A stretch of DNA of 62,150 bases from Acidimicrobiaceae bacterium (GCA_002719335.1 PBHE01000022.1:1-62150); one strand, 5' to 3'. Numbered from the stretch's first letter, positions 32,576 through 41,368 are shown. Notes: a model not told the origin generated them from the letters alone. Made by a program: numbers and translations.

Positions 32576-33921
32576 CGAAGCCGGTTGAACTCCCTGACGT
32601 CGCACAAGGACTTTTAGCCGCCGCGCGCGAGAACGAGCAGTTCGAGGTGTGCCTCTCTCGAAGCCGTTCCACCACAGTGAAGGCATACCAGGGAGAAGTA
32701 GAATCAGTCCGTTCTGGGGCGTCCCAAGCTGTCGGGGTGCGAATAGTCGTAGACGGGCAGCAAGGATTTGCTACCGCAGGTTCACTTGACCGCGAGGTCC
32801 TAAATCAGGTCGTCAAGGAAGCCCGAGAAAACCTGCAGTTCGCCGAAAGCGACCCGCATCAAGGAATAGCAGCTCCCGACGGAGTGGTTCCCCCAGGTCT
32901 TGACCTCACCGATGACGCAGTTCTTCGGTTGAGTGAAGAAGATAGGGCAGATGTCGCAATCGAGTTAGAACGACGATGTCTTTCTGCCGATTCACGAATC
33001 ACTGGAGTCCGCTCGTCCGCCTGGTCCGATGGTTGGGGAGAATTGGCTCTAGCCTCAACCTCGGGGATTGCCGTTCACAGCGAGGGAGGTAGTTGCTCAA
33101 TCGGCGTTCAACCGCTCGCGGTGGAGGGCAGCGAAACCCAGATCGGCTACGCCGGCGACGCGGCTCGGCGGCCAGACGCGCTAGACCTCGATCGTGTTGT
33201 TAGCGAAGCGGTTGAAGATGCAACGGGAATGCTTGGCGCGACTAAACCGCCGAGTGAAAAAGTCACTGTGGTTTTGGAACCATCGGTCGCAGCCGCCTTT
33301 CTTGGAATTGTGGTAGGCGCATTAACCGGAGACCGAGTGATCAAAGGTAGATCACCATTCGCAGAACGCCTCGGCGAACAGATTGCTGTCGCTCACCTAA
33401 CTTTGGTAGACGACCCGACCAATATGGAATCGTTAGGGGCTGATAATCACGATGGTGAAGGGCTAGCCGCGCGACGAAATGTGATTGTTGATTCGGGCGT
33501 ACTTTCGCAGTTCCTGCATAACTCCTACACCGGTCGCCGCGTTGGAACTAGCTCCACAGGGTCCGCAGTTCGTGGGCCCCGGTCTACGCCGAGTGTCGGC
33601 ATTCATGCGCTTTCAATCGTCCCCGGAGTCGATGATAGAGAAGAGCTTTTTGCGAAGATCAACAAAGGCGTGTTCATTCGCGGAGTCAACGGTCTTCATA
33701 GTGGCGTCAACCCAGTTAGCGGCGACTTTTCTGTAGGGGCATACGGTCAACGCATTCAAGACGGTGCTCTTGGCGAACCATTCCGCGAAGCGACGATCGC
33801 GTCAACTCTGCAAAAAATGCTGCTCGACATCGTCGAAATTGGCAGCGACTTCGAATTCCTGCCCAGTGGAACCGGCATGACTTCAATAGCAATTGCTGAT
33901 GTTGCGCTTTCTGGGATCTAG
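32572..33921 (+). CDS. tldE: TldE/PmbA-like protease subunit
   Basis: The 449-residue partner of TldD has the same fold but lacks the HExxxH zinc site, as expected for TldE/PmbA. Family segments include LSRSRSTTVKAYQGEVESV near residue 26, GVRIVVDGQQGFATA, and GVNGLHSGVNPVSGDFSVGAYG near residue 365. It helps capture and feed the unfolded peptide into TldD. The TTG start at 32572 overlaps the TldD stop as TTGA, so the pair is made in equal amounts. Confidence 0.92.
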   Translation: MTKPVELPDVAQGLLAAARENEQFEVCLSRSRSTTVKAYQGEVESVRSGASQAVGVRIVVDGQQGFATAGSLDREVLNQVVKEARENLQFAESDPHQGIAAPDGVVPPGLDLTDDAVLRLSEEDRADVAIELERRCLSADSRITGVRSSAWSDGWGELALASTSGIAVHSEGGSCSIGVQPLAVEGSETQIGYAGDAARRPDALDLDRVVSEAVEDATGMLGATKPPSEKVTVVLEPSVAAAFLGIVVGALTGDRVIKGRSPFAERLGEQIAVAHLTLVDDPTNMESLGADNHDGEGLAARRNVIVDSGVLSQFLHNSYTGRRVGTSSTGSAVRGPRSTPSVGIHALSIVPGVDDREELFAKINKGVFIRGVNGLHSGVNPVSGDFSVGAYGQRIQDGALGEPFREATIASTLQKMLLDIVEIGSDFEFLPSGTGMTSIAIADVALSGI

Positions 33922-33965
33922 CTCTCGCGGGCGCAAGCCGTAAGGCCATTGATACTCTGCTGGCC

Positions 33966-34679
33966 GTGCCCACTACACCCTCTCCCGAAGCGATAGGACG
34001 TCACCCTCATCTTGGCGACCTGTGTCCTCAGGGTTGGATTCGCGTCGATTTCCATTCACACACCATGTGGTCGGGGGATTCAACAACCACGCCCGATGAA
34101 ATTCGAGAAAGTGTGGCTGAAACGGGTATCGACGTACTGTGTGTGACAGATCACAACGCCATTAAGGGTGCTATCGAACTCAACGACAATCTTCCGTGCC
34201 GAGTAGTCGTAGGAGAGGAACTAAAAACACATGCCGGTGAAATCATTGGTCTGTTCCTTAAAGAACGAATTCCGCAGGGCATTCGACCTGAAGACGCCGC
34301 AAAAAATATTCGAGACCAAGGAGGACTTGTCTACATTCCGCACCCCTTCGACCCAATGCGCAACAACTTGCAGGCGGAGGTTCTTGACGAATTAGTCAAT
34401 AACGACCTCGTGGACGGCATTGAAATTCTCAACGGCAAAACGAGCCTTCGAAGCTTGAATGAGAAAGCGGCGGCGTACGCGGTTAAACACGACCTAGCGA
34501 TTGGTGCAGGAAGTGACGCCCATGTAGCGGAAGCAATAGGTGCCGTTTATCTAGAAATGCCGGACTTTGATGGCCCAGAAGAGTTTCTGTCGTCGATGCG
34601 GATGGGTCGGGCAGTAGGACATCACTACGACCCCCCGCGACGCTGGCGACCGCGTATCGTTCCGTCCACAGCGGACTGA
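33966..34679 (+). CDS. PHP-domain phosphoesterase
   Basis: The 237-residue protein has a PHP fold: DFHSHTMWSGDS near residue 28, VCVTDHNAI near 58, VVVGEELKT near 80, and IPHPFDP near 119 with a later GSDAHVAEAIG, together giving the metal-binding His and Asp residues. PHP proteins hydrolyse phosphoesters; candidates are RNA or AMP-type substrates (for example YciV/TrpH-like). The start is a GTG at 33966. It lies between tldE and uppP in the same direction and may share a transcript. Its exact substrate is unknown. Confidence 0.85.
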   Translation: MPTTPSPEAIGRHPHLGDLCPQGWIRVDFHSHTMWSGDSTTTPDEIRESVAETGIDVLCVTDHNAIKGAIELNDNLPCRVVVGEELKTHAGEIIGLFLKERIPQGIRPEDAAKNIRDQGGLVYIPHPFDPMRNNLQAEVLDELVNNDLVDGIEILNGKTSLRSLNEKAAAYAVKHDLAIGAGSDAHVAEAIGAVYLEMPDFDGPEEFLSSMRMGRAVGHHYDPPRRWRPRIVPSTAD

Positions 34680-34709
34680 CCGCACTTCTCGCTACCAACG
34701 GCCACAAAT

Positions 34710-35537
34710 ATGCCGATCTTCCACGCAATTGTTTTAGGTATCACCCAAGGACTTACTGAGTTCGTGCCAGTGTCCTCAAGTGGCCATCTTGAATTGATCC
34801 CTTGGCTTTTCCAATGGAACCACTTCGCGGGCGACAGCAGAATGGAAAACACGTTCGATGTTGCTCTCCATCTGGGAACCTTGAGTGGTTTGCTCGTTTG
34901 CCTTTGGACCGACGTCCAGCTCTACGCTCGGGCTGGCCTTGGCGCGTTGGTCGGGCGACAACCGTGGAACACCGACGCCAAGATTGGATGGTTGTTGCTT
35001 CTATCGTCGGTCCCGGCGGCGATTGCGGCGACCTTGTTCGAATCGTTCTTACTCAAACAGAGCGGTCGCGTAGGAATAATCGCGATCGGCTTAGCTGTAT
35101 TTGGGCTGTTGCTGTGGCTCGTTGATAGGCAAGAGCGAACCACGCGTTCCTTCCACGATTTTTCTGGTCGGGATGCACTCAAAATAGGAGTAGCGCAATC
35201 CTTGGCGTTGCTGCCCGGAGTAAGTCGGTCGGGCATTACGATCACGGCCGCCCGGATGATCGGTTATGACCGACCTCGCGCGGCGCGTCTCGCATTCTTA
35301 ATGGGCATTCCGATAATTGCGGGCGCCGGCGTACATCGTTGGTACGGTGTCCTCTCCGACGGGCTTCCCGCTGGAATGTGGCCCGCCTTGATTGCGGGAA
35401 CACTAACGGCGGCCGTTACGGGCTCCTTAGCTCTCCGTTTCACTCTTCGCTGGGTGCAATCTCACAGTTACTTTGGCTTCGCGATGTACCGGTTAGCTAT
35501 TGCGGCGGGAGTGATCGTTGTGCTTTATACGCGCTAG
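34710..35537 (+). CDS. uppP: Undecaprenyl-diphosphatase
   Basis: UppP (BacA) dephosphorylates undecaprenyl pyrophosphate so the carrier lipid can be reused for cell-wall synthesis. The 275-residue membrane protein has TQGLTEFVPVSSSGHL near residue 12 with the catalytic Glu and Ser, and PGVSRSGITITAARM near 168 with the catalytic Arg. About eight membrane segments are apparent. The gene starts 30 bp after the PHP gene and is followed by a hairpin. Confidence 0.95.
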   Translation: MPIFHAIVLGITQGLTEFVPVSSSGHLELIPWLFQWNHFAGDSRMENTFDVALHLGTLSGLLVCLWTDVQLYARAGLGALVGRQPWNTDAKIGWLLLLSSVPAAIAATLFESFLLKQSGRVGIIAIGLAVFGLLLWLVDRQERTTRSFHDFSGRDALKIGVAQSLALLPGVSRSGITITAARMIGYDRPRAARLAFLMGIPIIAGAGVHRWYGVLSDGLPAGMWPALIAGTLTAAVTGSLALRFTLRWVQSHSYFGFAMYRLAIAAGVIVVLYTR

Positions 35538-35597
35538 TTTCCTGGAATAACGACCCTTAACAACCCCCTAAAGGTGCAGGGGACTAGTGAAGTTGGT

Positions 35598-35622
35598 GAT
35601 GCTTTCGCACTGTCAAAGCATC
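35598..35622. terminator. Hairpin between convergent uppP and fmdB-like genes
   Basis: GATGCTTT (35598-35605) pairs with AAAGCATC (35615-35622), 8 bp with a 9-nt loop. Its place between convergent genes suggests a shared stop signal. Confidence 0.5.
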
Positions 35623-35634
35623 GGCGACACAGAC

Positions 35635-35964
35635 CTAATCCTTAGCTGGGGTTGAACTTTCAGGTTTAGACGGCTTCTCCTTTGAACTATCGGCTGAAGC
35701 GCTCTTGTCTGATGGGCTAGTACCGGACTCCTTGCTGGAGTCTTTGGGGCTCGAAGTGTCGGAAGATTTACTTGTCTCGTTCGACCGAGTGTCGGTTTTG
35801 TAGAAACCGCTGCCTTTAAAGGCTATTCCCACGTTGCCGAACACCTTCTTCACTTGGCCGCCGCAGTTCTGCTCAGGGCACACAGTTACAGGATCATCTT
35901 TGAACGATTGACGTAGCTCGAATTGGTTGTCACAACTACTGCACCGATATTGGTAGGTAGGCAT
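35635..35964 (-). CDS. FmdB-type zinc-ribbon protein with long Ser/Lys/Asp tail
   Basis: The 109-residue protein begins MPTYQYRCSSC and has a second pair CPEQNCGG near residue 30, the FmdB/CxxC regulatory zinc ribbon; GSGFYKTD marks the end of the folded part (about residue 55). The rest is a repetitive Ser, Lys, Pro, Asp and Thr tail that should be disordered. Such proteins are common in actinobacteria near moeA or mscL genes and are called putative regulators without proof. I chose ATG 35964 because it gives the family N-terminus; an upstream frame to 36033 lacks support. Confidence 0.85.
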   Translation of the reverse strand: MPTYQYRCSSCDNQFELRQSFKDDPVTVCPEQNCGGQVKKVFGNVGIAFKGSGFYKTDTRSNETSKSSDTSSPKDSSKESGTSPSDKSASADSSKEKPSKPESSTPAKD

Positions 35965-36062
35965 CTCGTCGGGAACTCCTAATCGACCTTGAAGGCCGAC
36001 GGAAATTGTAGCGACGAGCCGCAAAACTGACACCCGGGACGCCGTAAAGGCGCTGACGCCTG

Positions 36063-37277
36063 ATGACCGCTAGATTCCCGCTCATGATCCCGCTTGAAGA
36101 GGCCCGAACTTATGTCCTAGATCGTTGTACCCGTCGCGCCGCCACCTTTACACCCGTAAGCGACGCGCTTGGACTAGTCACTGCGGCCGAAGTAATTGCC
36201 GAGGAAGCAATTCCGCCATTCGCCAACACGGCGATGGACGGCTTCGCTGTTCGGTCCTTTGACGTGACGACCGTTCCCGTCCAGCTCAGGATTATCGAAA
36301 CAATCGCGGCGGGGTATGGTCCCAAATTGGTTGTGGGGGCCGGTGAAGCTAGCAGAATCATGACGGGAGCACCTATCCCCGAAGGTGCTGATGCCGTAGT
36401 CATGGTGGAAAAGACCTCGGTCACAGGTGATGTGGTAACCATCGAAGTTGCGGTCGAGGAGGGAAATCACATACGCCCGGCAGGCGACGACGTCGCCATC
36501 GGGCAGATGGTATTTGCCGCAAGCACCGTTCTTACAGCAGGACATTTAGGGGTCCTCTGTAGCTTGGGCATGAATGAGATTGAGACTTACCCTCGTTTAC
36601 GAGTCGGCGTCATGTCGACCGGTGACGAATTAGTGGACGACGGCGGACATCTCGGTCCCGGACAAATACGCGACTCAAATAGACGCACCCTCATTTCTTT
36701 GCTGACCGCCGACGGATTTGTTGCTATTGACCTCGGACTCGTTCCCGATGAAGAAGAAGCTATTGAGTCAGCGTTGCTGCAAGGAGCGGACCACTGTGAC
36801 GCGATTGTGACCTCCGGGGGCGTCAGCATGGGTGACTTTGATTACGTCAAGGCGGTTCTCGACAGCGTTGGTGATATGCGTTGGATGCAAATTGCCATCA
36901 AGCCCGCTAAGCCGCTCGCCTTTGGCACCATCGGGCATACGCCGGTTTTCGGTCTTCCAGGTAATCCAGTTTCGTCAATGGTGTCCTATGAACTATTTGC
37001 CCGACCCGGACTGCGGGCCATGATGGGCTTCCCTGAACCGATCCGAACCACAATTCAGGGAGTCGCGGCCGAGCCCCTGGTGCGGCATCGTGATGGTAAG
37101 ACCCATTATTCGCGAGTGTCGGCCAGCTACAAAGATGGAAGGATCCTCGTTCGGTCAGTGACAGGTCAGGGTTCACACATGTTGACATCGATGGCACGAT
37201 CGAATGCATTGGCTGTACTTCCAAACGGCGACGGATGCGATGAGGGTGATGTCGTCGACATTCTGCTTCTCAACTGA
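36063..37277 (+). CDS. moeA: MoeA-family molybdopterin molybdotransferase (possible divisome gephyrin Glp)
   Basis: The 404-residue protein has all four gephyrin-E/MoeA regions: PPFANTAMDGFAVR near residue 50, IMTGAPIPEGADAVV near 100, the MoaB/Mog-like domain with STGDEL, TSGGVSMGDFDYV near 258 and GLPGNPVSS near 300. MoeA inserts molybdate into molybdopterin-AMP. In corynebacteria and streptomycetes a MoeA homologue called Glp instead works in cell division with the membrane protein GlpR/SepX. A SepX-like gene lies three genes downstream, so this copy could be Glp, though moaA and moaC beside it equally suit cofactor synthesis. Confidence 0.9.
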   Translation: MTARFPLMIPLEEARTYVLDRCTRRAATFTPVSDALGLVTAAEVIAEEAIPPFANTAMDGFAVRSFDVTTVPVQLRIIETIAAGYGPKLVVGAGEASRIMTGAPIPEGADAVVMVEKTSVTGDVVTIEVAVEEGNHIRPAGDDVAIGQMVFAASTVLTAGHLGVLCSLGMNEIETYPRLRVGVMSTGDELVDDGGHLGPGQIRDSNRRTLISLLTADGFVAIDLGLVPDEEEAIESALLQGADHCDAIVTSGGVSMGDFDYVKAVLDSVGDMRWMQIAIKPAKPLAFGTIGHTPVFGLPGNPVSSMVSYELFARPGLRAMMGFPEPIRTTIQGVAAEPLVRHRDGKTHYSRVSASYKDGRILVRSVTGQGSHMLTSMARSNALAVLPNGDGCDEGDVVDILLLN

Positions 37278-37333
37278 CCCAACGCCACATTCGCTACGTA
37301 CAAGGAGCTAGGCGTCGCTACGCTTGAGGAATC

Positions 37334-38332
37334 ATGCGCCAGAACATCCACGAACGAGATTTGGTTGACCCCTTTGGTCGCACCGTTCGTGATCTCCGTA
37401 TCTCCGTTACTGATCGCTGCAACTTTCGGTGTCAGTACTGCATGCCGGCCGAGGGCATGCAGTGGCTTCCGAGAGACGACATCCTGTCTTTTGAAGAGAT
37501 TGAACGCTTCGCTCGCATATGCGTTAGTCGTTTCGGATTTAATGGAATTCGACTAACCGGGGGCGAACCACTCGTCAGAGCCCACCTTCCTGAGCTAGTG
37601 GAACGTCTGGCCGGTCTGGGAGTGGATCTCGCCCTTACCACTAATGGCGCAACTCTTCGACTTCACGCAGCTGCTCTTGTTGCAGCGGGGCTCAAACGAA
37701 TCAACATCAGTCTTGATTCCCTTCAGCGTGAGCGGTTCACAGAACTGACGCGGCGCGATGAGTTAGACCGGGTTCTGGACGGAGTTGACGCGGCACTTGA
37801 AGCTGGGCTCCAACCGATAAAAATCAACGTTGTGATGATGCGCGGCATCAACGATGATGAAATAGTTGATTTTGCAAACTATGGCCGAGAAAAGGATGTC
37901 ACTGTCCGCTTTATCGAATTCATGCCGCTCGATGCCGGCGGCGTGTGGACCGACCGGCTAGTCGTGCCAGCTGACGAGATCATCAAAACAATTGGTGAAG
38001 CTTTTCCCATCGAGCCTGTAGTGCGCGGAAACGAACCAGCGGAAAGATGGCGATACAGCGATGGTAACGGTGAGGTGGGTGTCATCGCATCGGTGACGAA
38101 GCCGTTTTGCGGCAATTGTGATCGCGTGCGTCTCACCGCGGAAGGACAGTTCCGAACCTGCCTGTTCGCAGTCGACGAATTTGACATGCGGTCTCTCCTT
38201 AGAAGCGAAGCAAACGATGAAGCAATCGCTGACGCGATCTCTGCCGCTGTGGGTACCAAATGGGCGGGCCACTCGATAGGTCAAGTGAACTTCATTCGTC
38301 CCAAACGAACGATGAGCCAAATCGGAGGTTGA
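37334..38332 (+). CDS. moaA: GTP 3',8-cyclase (radical SAM)
   Basis: MoaA starts molybdenum-cofactor synthesis by converting GTP to 3',8-cyclo-GTP with MoaC acting next. The 332-residue protein has the SAM-cluster motif CNFRCQYC near residue 28, IRLTGGEP near 72, and a C-terminal second cluster CGNCDRVRL plus a later Cys in FRTCLF. It ends in Gly-Gly, which is required in trans for MoaA activity. It precedes moaC by 3 bp. Confidence 0.96.
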   Translation: MRQNIHERDLVDPFGRTVRDLRISVTDRCNFRCQYCMPAEGMQWLPRDDILSFEEIERFARICVSRFGFNGIRLTGGEPLVRAHLPELVERLAGLGVDLALTTNGATLRLHAAALVAAGLKRINISLDSLQRERFTELTRRDELDRVLDGVDAALEAGLQPIKINVVMMRGINDDEIVDFANYGREKDVTVRFIEFMPLDAGGVWTDRLVVPADEIIKTIGEAFPIEPVVRGNEPAERWRYSDGNGEVGVIASVTKPFCGNCDRVRLTAEGQFRTCLFAVDEFDMRSLLRSEANDEAIADAISAAVGTKWAGHSIGQVNFIRPKRTMSQIGG

Positions 38333-38335
38333 ACC

Positions 38336-38827
38336 ATGAGCGAAGCTGACGCTGCTGAACTCACTCACCTGGACTCATCAGGGCAAGCGCGGATGGTCGA
38401 TGTGTTGGCGAAAGAACCAACACGGCGACGTGCACTGGCCAGATGTCGGGTTGACATGACTGCTGAAACAGTTTCGAGGGTCGCTAGCGGCGATGCCATA
38501 AAGGGAGATGTTCTGGCAGTGGCTCGGGTTGCCGGGATACAGGCTGCAAAACGTACGTCTGACCTCATCCCTCTCTGTCACCCACTCATGATCGGGTCCG
38601 TAACTATCGATTTTGAGTTGGGAGAAACACACATCGCTATCGCAGCTGAAGTCGAGACAATTGAACGAACTGGAGTAGAAATGGAAGCCCTCACCGCCTG
38701 TTCGGTTGCCGCTCTCACCGTCTACGACATGTGCAAATCGATAGATAAGAACATGACCATTCGCGACGTAGCATTATGGGAGAAGACAGGCGGAAAATCA
38801 GGCAGATACAGTCGAAGTTCCAACTAA
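38336..38827 (+). CDS. moaC: Cyclic pyranopterin monophosphate synthase
   Basis: MoaC turns the MoaA product into cyclic pyranopterin monophosphate. The 163-residue protein has LTHLDSSGQARMVDV near the N-terminus, KRTSDLIPLCHPL near residue 72 with the catalytic His region, MEALTACSVAALTVYDMCKS near 116, and the conserved Lys/Asp residues toward the end. It sits 3 bp after moaA. The other cofactor genes (moaD, moaE, mog) are not in this window. Confidence 0.96.
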   Translation: MSEADAAELTHLDSSGQARMVDVLAKEPTRRRALARCRVDMTAETVSRVASGDAIKGDVLAVARVAGIQAAKRTSDLIPLCHPLMIGSVTIDFELGETHIAIAAEVETIERTGVEMEALTACSVAALTVYDMCKSIDKNMTIRDVALWEKTGGKSGRYSRSSN

Positions 38828-39014
38828 AACCGCCTACCGCTGCAGATTTAAGGGGTTCACATTTCACCGCACTCGCCGCCTCGCACTACTTTGTTAACAG
38901 CGCTCGGCCCAAATGTCGTTCGGGTCGGCGGCATCGATTGCGCGTTCCAGAAAACTATGGCCAGTTAATTCGAGGGCCAGCCAGCTCAAGTTCGGAGAAG
39001 GAGGAGACAAATAA
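38828..39014. other. Intergenic region before the SepX-like gene
   Basis: I see no supported gene here. A 33-codon frame beginning near 38912 ends at 39013 just before the next start, and an opposite-strand frame crosses it, but neither has a recognisable product. The GGAGGAG at about 38998-39006 is the ribosome site of the next gene. Confidence 0.4.
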
Positions 39015-39530
39015 GTGACTGAAATCGTGCTCCTTGTTCTCGCGTGTGTGTGGGCCATTGTGCTCGTGCCTGGCTTGATCCGTAACTTTCTCAACCGCGG
39101 AACCCGACGTACTCCAATGGCGGCCTGGCAGCGTCAACTAAACACTCTTTCTCAGACGGCCCCCGCAGCTGGGCTTCCCGCTCCATTTGGAGCTCGCGTA
39201 TCAACTGTCGACAGCCGCGGTGTGTATCAGCGGCCTCGCAGTTCGGTGCCAAACAACAGTCGCGAAGCTGCGGTGCGTCGCCGAGACATCCTTCGCTTAT
39301 TGGTGTTGGGCGCAGCACTGACCTTGTTTGGGTGGATCGCAGGGGGCCTCACCGTCGTCGGTATCATCCACCTCGTTTTCGACGTTTCTCTATTCACGTA
39401 CCTCGCTTTGTTGAATCAGCGTCGAAAAAGGGAGATACAACGACTTGCCGAAGTCCACTACCTTCGGCCGCAAGTGGCGCTTGCGATAGAGATTCCTGAA
39501 GAAGGCATGGGACGTAACGCTGCGCGGTAA
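39015..39530 (+). CDS. SepX/GlpR-like divisome membrane protein
   Basis: The 171-residue protein has an N-terminal membrane segment (about residues 4-23, VLLVLACVWAIVLVPGLI), a basic, probably disordered middle with RR pairs (about 27-85), and a C-terminal pair of membrane segments (about 93-130) followed by a basic tail. That layout matches actinobacterial SepX/GlpR, which binds the gephyrin-like Glp and helps organise the division site. Linkage to a moeA/glp homologue three genes upstream supports the reading. Start is a GTG at 39015 after GGAGGAG. A generic membrane protein is the alternative. Confidence 0.6.
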   Translation: MTEIVLLVLACVWAIVLVPGLIRNFLNRGTRRTPMAAWQRQLNTLSQTAPAAGLPAPFGARVSTVDSRGVYQRPRSSVPNNSREAAVRRRDILRLLVLGAALTLFGWIAGGLTVVGIIHLVFDVSLFTYLALLNQRRKREIQRLAEVHYLRPQVALAIEIPEEGMGRNAAR

Positions 39531-39606
39531 GACCACTAGCCCGAGCAGCTGTGATCCACAATCTTCTGCCTTCAACAGTTTTCCGGTATCGTCCAAACGT
39601 CCCCAC

Positions 39607-39679
39607 GGGGGTGTAGCTCAGTTGGTAGAGCGCTTCGGTCGCATCGAAGAGGCCAGGGGTTCAACTCCCCTCACCTCCA
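39607..39679 (+). tRNA. tRNA-Ala (anticodon CGC)
   Basis: A complete 73-nt cloverleaf: acceptor GGGGGTG/CACCTCC, D stem GCTC/GAGC, anticodon stem CTTCG/CGAAG with loop GTCGCAT (CGC at positions 34-36), T stem AGGGG/CCCCT with loop TTCAACT, and discriminator A. The acceptor has the G3-U70 wobble that marks alanine tRNAs. CCA is not encoded. The CGC anticodon reads GCG codons. Confidence 0.96.
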
Positions 39680-39720
39680 CTCCAGTCTTAACAACACGTC
39701 ATCTCCCATGGGTTTTCAAG

Positions 39721-40308
39721 TTGCTTGTGGGGATGCTGGCCATAACTCCTGCGTTGACCACCGCTTGCGCCGATCACGCCAATGAGAGCAGCTTCGCGGG
39801 ACTCGAAGTCGATGCGCCAGCCACCATGCCCAACCCCACGCTCACCGACACCGAAGGTAAGCCATTTGCGATGCGGTCAGATACTCAAGGATCGGTGCGG
39901 CTGGTTTACTTCGGATTTACGTCTTGTCCCGACATTTGCCCCGTACATCTGGCCCAATTGAGTGATGTTCTGGATAGACCAGGTATGCCGCCTAACGTCA
40001 AGGTTCTCTTCGTGACAGTGGACCCGGAACGAGACACCTCAGAGGTTATTAGAACTTTCCTGGATCGCTTCAACAGCGACTTCGTTGGTCTCACCGGCAC
40101 GGTTGACCAACTTCTCGAGGTCCAGCAACAGTTCTCAGCGTTAGTAGCGATCCCAGAAACCGTCGAAGACGGGGACTCTCCCGTCATTGGTCACGACGGC
40201 AGGGTCTTCGCATTCGCCCCTGACGGCTTGGGTCGAACCCAATACCCGCATCCGACTAGGCAAACTGCATGGACCAGGGACCTACCCATTCTTGCGACCC
40301 TCCGATAG
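39721..40308 (+). CDS. SCO1/SenC-family copper chaperone
   Basis: SCO proteins deliver copper to the CuA site of cytochrome c oxidase on the outer face of the membrane. The thioredoxin-fold core has FGFTSCPDICPVHL with the CxxxC copper ligands and a later GHDGRVF-like site with the His; VTVDPERDT is also conserved. A lipoprotein-like signal ending TACADH lies near the start. The exact start is unclear: the longest frame begins inside the preceding tRNA and is therefore unlikely; I chose the in-frame TTG at 39721, with GTG 39727 and ATG 39733 as alternatives. It precedes ctaG. Confidence 0.85.
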   Translation: MLVGMLAITPALTTACADHANESSFAGLEVDAPATMPNPTLTDTEGKPFAMRSDTQGSVRLVYFGFTSCPDICPVHLAQLSDVLDRPGMPPNVKVLFVTVDPERDTSEVIRTFLDRFNSDFVGLTGTVDQLLEVQQQFSALVAIPETVEDGDSPVIGHDGRVFAFAPDGLGRTQYPHPTRQTAWTRDLPILATLR

Positions 40309-40356
40309 CGTCCAGGAATAACGGGCCTGGAAGGCCAAAGGAAAAGGGTTGATCGC

Positions 40357-41232
40357 GTGAGGTTCTGGTGCTCAACACTGGAAGAGCCATGGTCATGGAC
40401 GTTTCGCGCCTATCCGGGCATATGGGTAGCGATGCTGTGTTTGGTCGTGCCGTATTTGGTGTTAGACCGCAAAGCCCCGAAAGTGCATGACAACCGCGGC
40501 TCGCGACGATGGGTCTTTATTGTCGCGGTCCTTCTGCTCTGGGTTGCCACAGACTGGCCCCTTGGGTTGCTTGGAGCGAGCTACCTTGCGTCCGCTCATA
40601 TGGCTCAGTTCCTGATTTACACCATGGCGGTCGCCCCTCTTCTCTTGCTGGGCGTTCCGGAGTGGATGGCAAGACGGATGTCCGGCCAGTTACGCCTTTA
40701 TCAATTGGTCGGTAGGTGTTCTCGCCCAGTGACCGCAGGTCTGGTGTTCAATGCGATGCTGATATCGACTCATTCGCCGTGGCTGGTTGACAATCTGCGA
40801 GTCAACCAGTTTGGGTCGTTCGTAATGGATTTCCTGTGGCTGATCGGAGGTCTAGTGGTGTGGATGCCCATTGCTTCTCCGATACCAGAACACCGAATGA
40901 CTAGCTATCCAGGGCGGATGGTTTATCTCTTCTTGGCGTTAGGAGTAGTACCCGCAGTGCCAGCCGGGTTCCTTACCTTCGCTAGCTTTCCTTTGTACGC
41001 GACGTACGAATTGGCGCCGAGAGTGCATGGCCTTGGGGCCACTACCGACCAGCAATTAGCCGGGTTAGTGATGAAGCTCGGCGGGATACCAGTCGTATGG
41101 GGCACGATTGCTGTGCTGATGTACCGGTGGAGTGAAATGAGCCGTGCTGAAAGCGCCGCGGCGCGAGTCCAGTCGACAGCAGCACCTGAAACGGACAATC
41201 AACATCAGTCCAGTACCGACGCCGACCAATAA
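40357..41232 (+). CDS. ctaG: CtaG (caa3-type) cytochrome c oxidase assembly protein
   Basis: The 291-residue membrane protein has seven apparent membrane segments and fits the CtaG/caa3_CtaG family (PF09678), which assists copper-oxidase assembly in Gram-positive bacteria. ASAHMAQFLIYTMAVAPLLLLGVPEW (in part) around residue 80 and the HSPWLVDNL and later His/Met residues in membrane regions are typical. It pairs with the SCO gene 49 bp upstream. The GTG at 40357 is preceded by AAAGGAAAAGGG. The last residues are Gln/Ser/Asp-rich. Confidence 0.88.
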   Translation: MRFWCSTLEEPWSWTFRAYPGIWVAMLCLVVPYLVLDRKAPKVHDNRGSRRWVFIVAVLLLWVATDWPLGLLGASYLASAHMAQFLIYTMAVAPLLLLGVPEWMARRMSGQLRLYQLVGRCSRPVTAGLVFNAMLISTHSPWLVDNLRVNQFGSFVMDFLWLIGGLVVWMPIASPIPEHRMTSYPGRMVYLFLALGVVPAVPAGFLTFASFPLYATYELAPRVHGLGATTDQQLAGLVMKLGGIPVVWGTIAVLMYRWSEMSRAESAAARVQSTAAPETDNQHQSSTDADQ

Positions 41233-41333
41233 AGAGCGACCCACAGCAGACTGACGGCGACCAGCAGCGCGGCTATAGACGACCAAAAGGTGTAACGAGG
41301 ACCCAGTGTGCGGCGGGTCGCGCGACCGAACAT
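41205..41333 (-). CDS. Possible 42-residue single-pass membrane protein
   Basis: An ATG at 41333 on the minus strand opens a 42-residue frame: a basic start (FGRATRRTLGPRY), one membrane segment (about 17-36, FWSSIAALLVAVSLLWVALY) and a short end. It follows pepN by 35 bp on the same strand and overlaps the 3' end of ctaG by 28 bp on the other. No ribosome site is visible. The hydrophobic pattern argues for a real protein, but a chance frame is possible. Confidence 0.4.
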   Translation of the reverse strand: MFGRATRRTLGPRYTFWSSIAALLVAVSLLWVALYWSASVLD

Positions 41334-41368
41334 GGCTGCATTCTGTCAGGCAAACTTGGCGAGCGTAG

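Noticed and set aside
38894-39094. Minus-strand frame ending ELTGHSFLERAIDAADPN
   Set aside because: It looks protein-like in part but overlaps the start of the SepX-like gene and has no recognised family or ribosome site.
39531-39606. Promoter for tRNA-Ala
   Set aside because: I could not find a -35/-10 pair with acceptable spacing.
39622-40308. Long frame for the SCO protein starting inside tRNA-Ala
   Set aside because: The first part overlaps the complete cloverleaf at 39607-39679; the real start must lie downstream.
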